Assembly (NCBI GenBank): GCA_018398805.1
Contig: JAGFBZ010000900.1
Coordinates: 248,001 to 312,000, forward strand
Reading direction: 5' to 3'
Source: Hirundichthys speculiger
Taxonomy: Eukaryota; Chordata; Actinopteri; Beloniformes; Exocoetidae
DNA: 64,000 nucleotides
Part shown: positions 57,043-64,000 of the stretch, piece after piece
Position numbering within the stretch: the stretch's first letter is position 1
Layout of the letters: each line of letters opens with the position of its first letter
The notes under the pieces: model-generated
What the model saw: the letters and a program-made list of their open reading frames with translations, nothing else
The model's database searches: none
Told to the model about the DNA's origin: nothing
Position numbers and translations under genes: made by a program

Positions 57043-58646
57043 AGCAGAAAAAAGTATATAGTATTATGTAAAAAAAAAACAATACTTTATGAAAGTTTTG
57101 TAAGCGACTTGCAAACACCATGTGCATACATACAATTTAGACCACATTTTTTTATTGATGTTTTTTTTTGTTGTTGTTGTTTTTTAAGTGGGGTTGTGTT
57201 ACATGGATATGAGTAGTTGGTGTACCACTTACAGTAAATAGTGGTGAATTTTTACGTACCTCATCATTTCAATAAAGCCTGAGCCTGGAAGGGTCCAAAT
57301 TGGAAGCTCGGCTAGGAACCAAGCCATCTTTACCTTGCCCACCACCAAAGGCTGCTAGTCAGGCAGAGGATGGACTCTAGCTGGTCAGTTGCTAACCCAG
57401 GCTGCAGCCTTCAGCTGAGCTGCCCTCCAGCTTGGATTATTTCAGACAGACTAACTTTACCTGGACCTCCATTTCTTAATGGAGGTACCGAGCAATCCCA
57501 GTGCCGAGGGAGTCTCAGGGACCCCCAAGTTTCGGTCAGTTGTCTGAGTTTTGGATAATCCATGGGTCCTGCTGGTGCTAAGCTGGAGCCCCGGCTGGCC
57601 AAGTTTCAGCTCTGACAGAGCTTATTTTAAATGTTGTGACATCAGAAATGATCATGGATAGACACATTTGATCAGAGTGAATGCAGGATAATACCAGTTT
57701 GCATCCACTTGGCCACTGGGGTGGTGGCAAATTAATCTTTTGGTATGATGGGGCAGTTCTATTCTATGTACTGAATTACAGGAATTAGTTCTTTCAATAT
57801 GATTTGTTCAAAAGATTCATTCACCAAATCATTCAGAACCTGATAGGAGCTCTGACTGCATTTCAGACTCTCTGAACTGAAATGCGCCTCGACAGTTCGT
57901 GATTGGATTCATGGTAGACTGACATGATCCTTTGCTTCGAACAAACACAGCAGACTCCACTTATAAATCTTGATATTTTCTTAGAAGAGTAATTGCTCAA
58001 TGCTGGAGATGAATGCTGATTTTAATTCATTTAGAAATGATTTAAACTGGTCTACAGACTGGCATTGCTCTAGGACTTGTTGAGCCTGATTCTGGCCAGT
58101 TTATTTCAGTACGGACTTAGGTTCACTATGAACCAGTGTGTTCAGTAAATCATGAAGGTACTGATCACACTGGTGAGTCTGCATTTTCTTTCATTATTAA
58201 ACAGCTTAATAATTACATTTTCTGAACTTGGTCTGTAGGTTGTACAGGAGTATGATTTTAGGTGTAATATCACTGTATTGAGTGCACAGCAATGTATGTC
58301 CACTCCACTGCCTTTCAGAGGAAAGACTTAGCATTGTTTCTTCCATTTTCCATTTTTATTTGACAACATACCTTCTCCACACACCTATGGAGGTGTTAAC
58401 CCCCATTAGGCCTCCAGTGTGGTCTAAGCTGGGTTAAACCTTAATGCCAGACCACCAAATGTCAAAATGCCCCATGTTCTAATTTTGTGTCCAGTTAGAG
58501 AAACCTGCAACTTACTGTTCAACTTTTTTTTTCTTTCTCAGTTGTAAAATAATGAAATGAATGTTAGCACACTCAATTTGTTTGAAAATAACTAGTTATA
58601 TATTTTTTGCAGTCTGTCAATTTCTTTTCCCCAGATTCAACAGAAA
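57043..58646. other. Unique DNA with a GC-richer island at 57260-57620
   Basis: The island begins with AATAAAGCCTGAGCCTGG (57271-57288) and is open on both strands (57370-57558 plus, 57411-57602 minus). It contrasts with AT-rich flanks and could be an unrecognised retroelement piece. No terminal repeats were found. Confidence 0.35.
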
Positions 58647-58961
58647 TTGCCACTTAAGGGCTTACGCTTGACAAATTTATTTTGGAGGCAACTCCTGGAA
58701 CACCTCCAGCTCATTAGGATTTACAGCGTTCTATTTAGTGCTCTGCTTCAACCACCAACTGCCCTTGGAGTTGCAGCAAACTGGATGCAAGTGAATATTG
58801 TAACGCAGCCCATCACTTTATTGGATGAGCTATACTGTCTATTTGATGGATACTATACTTTAGGTCCAGTTAAGCGTACGGCAAAAGATTTCTTGCAAAG
58901 AGTCAAACAGAAGAGAGGGACACAGAGAAAAGAACAAGCACTGGTGTTCACAGCAAAATGA
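58647..58961 (+). other. Open frame, 104 codons, not assigned
   Basis: The frame starts MPLKGLRLTNLFWRQLLEHL, is open for 104 codons and ends in a basic tail (RVKQKRGTQRKEQ). I know no family with this pattern. It has no visible splice partners, and composition like the flanks suggests chance. It is listed because it is the only frame in the last third that is open without overlapping a transposon. Confidence 0.15.
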
Positions 58962-59693
58962 CAATTCTGATTCATTCTTCTTGAAGGCCGCAATGCAGTG
59001 AGTCTCATACCGACCCACTGCCTCTTAATACTTATTTCCTACAGTTAATTCTGTGGGGAAAGTAAATAATGACAAAAAGAACATGACAAATTTTAATCTG
59101 AACACTCCCAGAGGAGTTTATAAGTATGACGTGGTTGACAGGAATAAATAACATATTCCCAATGGTAAATCAATACAAGATGACAGTCTGGTTTTTTTGT
59201 ACTTCTGTAGCAGTCTCAGTGTGGTAATGAACATGTGTCCTGGTCTCCATATGATGTCATCTATGGTGTCACCCATGTCTAATGACAAGAGAGCAGCTGA
59301 AGTTGTAGAACATTATGCTTGCAGGTGGAAAGATTGTAAGATAAGATGATGAACATGGTGACAGAACTGTAGTGCTTCTTGACGAGAATCGATGTTGCAG
59401 AGAAAGTGCGAGTGTGTTTGACGGCTACGACTGAATGGATGCCTGCAGTATACAATTCTGCTGACAGCTCAGGATCTTCTAATAAGTAGATTCCCACTTT
59501 GGCAGATGCAGAGAAAGAGGGTGCTGGGGGTGCCCCTTTCATCTTCGTAACCTTCCTTGCTGACACTTGACTGTTTACTCTCCTGAACATATTTTGTTTC
59601 ATTGCAGTGGCTCGCATGTCCTGAAAGCAGGGTGGCCTGAATGTAAGATTAAAATCAAAATAACTGTCTCAAGCTTTTTTTTTTTTTTAAATA

Positions 59694-60335
59694 TTGACTA
59701 TTAAAGCCGGAGCAAGGAGTTTTTGGGTAACGCAAGATGACCTTCGTATACCTGTGAAGATTGTTCAGGATATGTCATTTAAGCAGCATATTAAAGAAAG
59801 AAAGATTTTCGAAGCTTTGAACGTCTTAAGGAGCACTGAACAAGCAATCATATTGAAATGGAAGGAGTATCAGACCACTGCAGATCTACCAAGACCTGGC
59901 CGTCCCTCTAAACTTTCATCTGGAACAAGGAGAAGACTGATCAGAGATGCAGCCAAGAGGCCCATGATCACTCTGGATGAACTGATCTACAGCTGAGGTG
60001 GGAGAGTCTGTCCAGAGGACAACAATCAGTCATACACTGCACAAATCTGGCCTTTATGGAAGAGTGGCAAGAAGAAAGCCATTTCTCAAAGATATCCATA
60101 TAAAGTGTGGTTTAAAGTTTGCCACAAGCCACCTGGGAGACACACCAAACATGTGGAAGAAGGAGCTCTGGTCAGATGAAACCAAAATCAAACTTTTTGG
60201 CCACAATGGAAAACGATATGTTTGGAGTAAAAGCAACACAGCTCATCACCCTGAACAAAGTTTAAAGGGGCCAAATACTTTCGCAAGGTACATGCTACAT
60301 ACGCACCAGTGTATTTTGGCGCCTTGTTGACCAGT
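59694..60335 (+). mobile_element. Tc1/mariner copy, transposase 5' half fused to 3' end
   Basis: The plus strand encodes the paired helix-turn-helix part (59694-59993: ILKWKEYQTTADLPRPGRPS, KLSSGTRRRLIRDAAKRPMI), a stop or frameshift near 59993, then the next frame (59998-60330) with TTISHTLHKSGLYGRVARRK, MWKKELWSDETKIKLFGHNG and KRYVW. WSDETK contains the first catalytic aspartate of the DDE/DDD triad. After ...NTAHHPE the sequence jumps to GGGGCCAAATACTTTCGCAA (60268-60287), the 3' terminal region, so the part with the other two catalytic residues is deleted. It is non-functional. Confidence 0.85.
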
Positions 60336-60459
60336 GATAGCACTGACTGTTGTCACATGACTTGTATTTGGTCTTGAGTGAAAACAATTATATGTGAACA
60401 AAACAGGACCAACTAAAAAAACACAATGTCATTTGGTGCACACCAACACATGTGAGAAC

Positions 60460-60995
60460 GACCCTAGTGTTGAATCATGAGTCCTGACCTTAAGTGTAGT
60501 AAGTGAAGCCTGCAGTGCTTTAGATGTTGTCTTGAACCCTTGGGTGGCCTCCTAGATGAGTAACCGATGCACTCTGGGAGTCATCTTGGTAAGGTTCACC
60601 ACTGTTCCATTTGTGAACCTCGCTGTTGTTCACTGGAGTTCCAAAACATTTGTAATTGCTTTGTAACCCTTTCTAGACTGATAGATGTTAATGGCTTAGT
60701 TTCTCATCTGTTCATGAATTTCTTTACATCGAGGCATGATGTGTTGATTTTATCTTATTTTTTTAGATCTTTCAGCCTACTTCATGTTGTCTGATAGACT
60801 TCTAGATTCTACAAGTCTCACAGTAATCAGGACTGGGTTCGGCTCATGAAATTCAAATTAAAATGTGGTTAATCACAGTTAATTCATGATTTAACAATAG
60901 AAAGCTGTTACTATTTTTGCATAGGGCCAGGTTGGTTGGGAAGAGAAGAAATCTGTAAGGGGGAAAATACTTTTTCACAGCATTGAATGTCCATA
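60460..60995 (-). mobile_element. Tc1/mariner 5' half of another family
   Basis: On the minus strand the start codon at 60737-60735 opens MPRCKEIHEQMRN, then a stop, INIYQSRKGYKAITNVLELQ, and after frameshifts NLTKM and TTSKALQASLTTLKVRTHDS. This is the N-terminal helix-turn-helix part of a fish Tc1 transposase (MPRSKEIQEQ... family). The 5' leader and terminal region, ending in a CTTTTTCACAG-type block (GGGGGAAAATACTTTTTCAC on the plus strand, 60959-60978), lie to the right. The catalytic domain is missing. It faces the Tc1 copy at 59694, and the two are of different families. Confidence 0.75.
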
Positions 60996-61419
60996 ATTCT
61001 TTCAAGCTCCAAAATGCTATTTCAAATCAAAACCAACTTGCATCCACACTAGTGTTCCGACTCCTTGTCAGAAAAAGTCTCTATCGACATCATAGCACCT
61101 TAAACATACGCTATATCACACATCTGTGTTTGCTGTATACCACACCCGAGTGACAACAGGTTTATAACTCAGCTGGAAAAAACGTGCCATAGATTGTTCT
61201 CATAATGCCTTTCCTCTTACGCATATGGGCAGTTTCAGTTTTATTAAATACAAACTTTGGAAGATAAGTCAATAATGTCATCAGCAGTCGCTGCTCCATC
61301 TCCGCATTGTTTTTTACACCTTCATTAAAAGGCACATCTGTGTGTTGTCTTGTAGTTATGGTCACGTGATTTTTTATTCCCCTTGTTTTTCTTTTTAGTA
61401 AGATCATCTTATCAGATAT
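60996..61419. other. No gene found
   Basis: Spacer between the Tc1 relic and the foldback element. The minus frame at 61162-61407 is unrecognised. Confidence 0.4.
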
Positions 61420-62256
61420 TTGGCCAATCTGGGAACTAATTCGTTACCAAGAAATCTCTTCACCAACGTGTTTCTAAAGGTGTCTAATAACATCTCTTAT
61501 AAAGTTGAAATTCAACTCCTGGGGAAACCTCTTAAAAAACTGCACAAAGTTGAGGTACGAATAACCGATTTTCGAAATTTTAAAAATGCTTTATTTGGCC
61601 TTAACTAACTAAGATGGGTCAAACTAGGGGTTTTTCATTATTCTGAGTTCATTGCAAGTATTTATCTTTCACCAAGACAACTCCCTGGTGGAAAAACTGC
61701 CACGCCCATTTTCCCAGGTCATCGATCATCCCCATGATGTCCCCCACTCACACCTACAGTGCAGGGTATATAAGTAAAAAAAAAAATGCATTATTTTATT
61801 CTTTAATGTTTGATAAATAGCCTAAGTCATTGTTTAGTGATGGTTGCTGTAGCTATTCAGACATTAACTCATTAAGCATTCCACCTGGGGATCACTGTTT
61901 GCTCTGAGTAATGTTAAACAAATTGTATAAATACAACCTTTTGTAAATGTAAAAAAGCGTGTGGCAGTTTTTTTCCACTAAGGAATGGTTGTAGTGAAAA
62001 ATAAATGCTATAAATGAACTCAGAATCAAAAAAATACCCTAGTTTGGGCTCCTCACTATTTACTTAAGGCGAAATTAAACATTTTAGAATTTTAGAAAAT
62101 CGGTTATTGGTACCCCAACTTTGTGTAGTTTTTAATGAGGTTTCCCCCAGGAGTTGAATTTCAACTTTTTAGGAGATGTTATTAGACACCTTTAGAAACA
62201 CATTGGTGAAGAGATTTCTCGGTAACAAATTAGTGCTCAGATTTTCAGATGCTTCC
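61420..62256. mobile_element. Foldback element with two arms of about 300 bp
   Basis: The left arm 61420-61714 and right arm 61951-62256 are imperfect reverse complements over their whole length. Shared landmarks include ATCTCTTCACCAA, GTTTCTAAAGGTGTCTAATA, AAGTTGAAATTCAACTCCTG, AATAACCGATTTTC, TTCTGAGTTCATT and AAACTGCCAC. By eye roughly four in five positions agree. The spacer 61715-61950 has a TATATAAG box near 61769, and an A run at 61778-61788. There is no transposase. It may be a long-TIR MITE or foldback transposon. I found no clear target duplication. Confidence 0.8.
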
Positions 62257-64000
62257 CTTACTATTTGGTCCATTCACAATATACTGCAACTACTGCATTT
62301 ACAAACTGAAACGGCTTCTGCAGTGAATCACAATTTTTGTTTTGAGAGTTAAATTTGTCCAAGTGGTGTGAAGTTTAACGTTTCACTAAACAGTAACACT
62401 ATACTGCATCACTCCTGCACTAGAGGCAAAAGCATGGTGTTATGACTAGATGGTAGCTTAAGAAAGAATGTTAGAATCACCTCAAGTGCTGGTGTGATAT
62501 CGCAGCTTGTACAGAACAGTAGACTTCCTGCTTAAGTCAATCTGATCTCTAAATATTTCATAGCATGGAATTCCATAAGTAAAAAGTGCTGTAAAAAAAG
62601 TAGTCAATTTCCACTACACGCAGTCTGATCTTAACGTTGAAAAGTGACAAATAAAGGCAATATGCTGAAAATAGTCTACTGTACTTCTTCAAAATGTAAG
62701 CCTCACCGTACAAACTTCAAAAATGAGAAGAGGGACAATAAATGTGTAAGCAAAATCTGCAACAGTGAGATCACTCCCTTTGTTCTTTGAATCTGGCTCA
62801 CCAGTTTTAATTAGCAAACTCCCTTTAGCTGAATGTGAATACAAAGTCCTTATCAGTGACACAATGGAAACATGTGAAGGGACGAACAAGCTGACAAGGG
62901 CCTTTAATCAATGGCTGCCACACGGGCACAAAGCAGCGTTTAGCACATACTTATTCATTTTAGCATGCTTTATTGCCATTGTTGTAGTTCTAAACAGAGG
63001 CTTGTGAGTTTCTACAGGGATATTTGATTTTTATTGGTTTCATTTTGTTTAATTGCATGGTTTCTTGTGTTTGAACTTTGCTTAGGCATCCAACAGTTTA
63101 ATAAGAAAACAGCGGGGGTGTCTGTGCAATACAAAATATGGAGATTGAAATGTGGATTAGGATTCATATAGCACATTACTATGAGACCGAGACCACAGAA
63201 GAACAATACTAAGTGAAAAGAATTGAAAGGAAAACACATATAAATGAATGCACATCTTAGCAGCAGGCAATGGCTGCAGCTAAAGTCTGAAACAAAGACA
63301 ACAAGAAGGAATACCTTTGTGCCTAGTGTGTGTGACAGGAGTCTGATCTCTCTTCCTCACACTGACACAGTTGTTTGAGTGCTCGCAGATAAAACAGCAA
63401 TGTGCCTCCATCAAATATCTCTGTCGTATGATCCCCGAGGCCCCAGCATTTCTGCAGCCCATTCAATTCTCAGCACACACTCCCATTAAGCTTTGGCTCC
63501 AATCAAAGGTTCCCCCTCTTTATCAGACTTCATCTTTGATGGCCCAATGCGCCTGAGAGACACACCGCTGTGATGGCTGATTGATGTGTACTCCTGTGCT
63601 TTTTCCTCCTTTCCTTCACAACAGAAACACCTGAAGTAGGAAGATGTTGGCACACAGAAGCTGTGTTGGTACCTGTGCTTCAAGTGCGATGTGGTAAGTT
63701 TCGTACCTGCTCTGATACAAGATTTCCCTCAGCCTGCTTGTGTGAGTTTGTGAAAAACGGTTGGCATTCCTTTCAATTGTTATTCAATATCCTTCACCCA
63801 TCACAACATGACTATGAATGAGTTAAGAACTTCAAAAGCTACGTCTCCACTCTCTCTATTAAGCTATATCTGTGTGGTAAATATGTGTGCGTATTTCATG
63901 CGGCTGTGTGTGCGTGTGGTTTGGTAGCAGATTGATGTGTTTGTCTCTCCTTGTTGTTTTCAATCCTTTGTTTCATGCTGTTGTTTGGTCAGCGTAGGCT
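62257..64000. other. Unique DNA; candidate conserved stretches at 62755-63010 and 63360-63690
   Basis: No repeats were recognised. The first stretch contains CTTTGTTCTTTGAATC (Sox/TCF-like) and TTTTAATTAGCAAA (homeodomain-like). The second contains CCAATCAAAGG and ATCTTTGATGG, two TCF/LEF-type cores in opposite orientation about 40 bp apart, with CTTTATCAG (GATA-like) between them. These resemble vertebrate enhancer sequence, but the call is only from motif content. Confidence 0.35.

Overview
The window looks like vertebrate, most likely teleost fish, nuclear DNA. It is AT-rich, has no operons, ribosome binding sites or long open frames, and is full of fish-type repeats: Tc1/mariner, PIF/Harbinger, piggyBac and hAT elements, LINE fragments, LTRs, long homopolymers and tetranucleotide microsatellites. 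I found no host protein-coding exon I could defend, no tRNA or rRNA gene and no CRISPR array. The longest open frames (up to 166 codons) have no recognisable motif and look like chance. The stretch is best read as intergenic or long-intron DNA.

Layout. 1-1632: featureless. 1633-3509: a Harbinger element with matching ends, a Myb-like gene split by a LINE 3' end, and a transposase cut off before its catalytic core. 3640-5277: a Tc1 remnant, a hAT end and a TAGG-ended element (element T). 5278-15190: mostly unique DNA, with one LINE scrap (7.3 kb), a possible LTR (10.9-11.4 kb) and an (AAAC)n tract. 15190-17025: Tc1, hAT end and second Tc1 remnant, back to back. 17660-21712: a repeat shared with 28.1 kb, a near-perfect 45-bp-stem palindrome, LINE pieces, a 24-G run and a hAT-like element with both ends. 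23.6-29.8 kb: LINE and SINE-like scraps among unique DNA.

30301-32260: piggyBac copy A, flanked by TTAA, carrying a nested hAT-type element exactly at the transposase start codon. 33.9-47.1 kb: LINE 3' ends, a DNA-transposon scrap, a second copy of element T that keeps a hAT-like transposase C-terminus, (TA)n and (CA)n tracts. 51582-52002: a solo LTR with a 4-bp duplication. 52.65 kb: a LINE reverse-transcriptase relic. 53508-54616: piggyBac copy B, inverted relative to A, with the hAT-free empty site. 59.7-61.0 kb: two convergent Tc1 relics of different families. 61420-62256: a large foldback element with arms of about 300 bp. 62.7-64 kb: unique DNA that resembles conserved non-coding sequence.

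The mobile elements are relics: every transposase or reverse-transcriptase reading frame seen is truncated or broken. What can be reconstructed is their order of events. piggyBac copies existed before the hAT insertion into copy A. Harbinger predates the LINE inside it. Copy B of piggyBac lost a subterminal module by recombination between direct repeats. No new protein system was found. The items most worth a second look are the piggyBac pair, the two hairpin-forming elements and two unclassified repeat families with two copies each.
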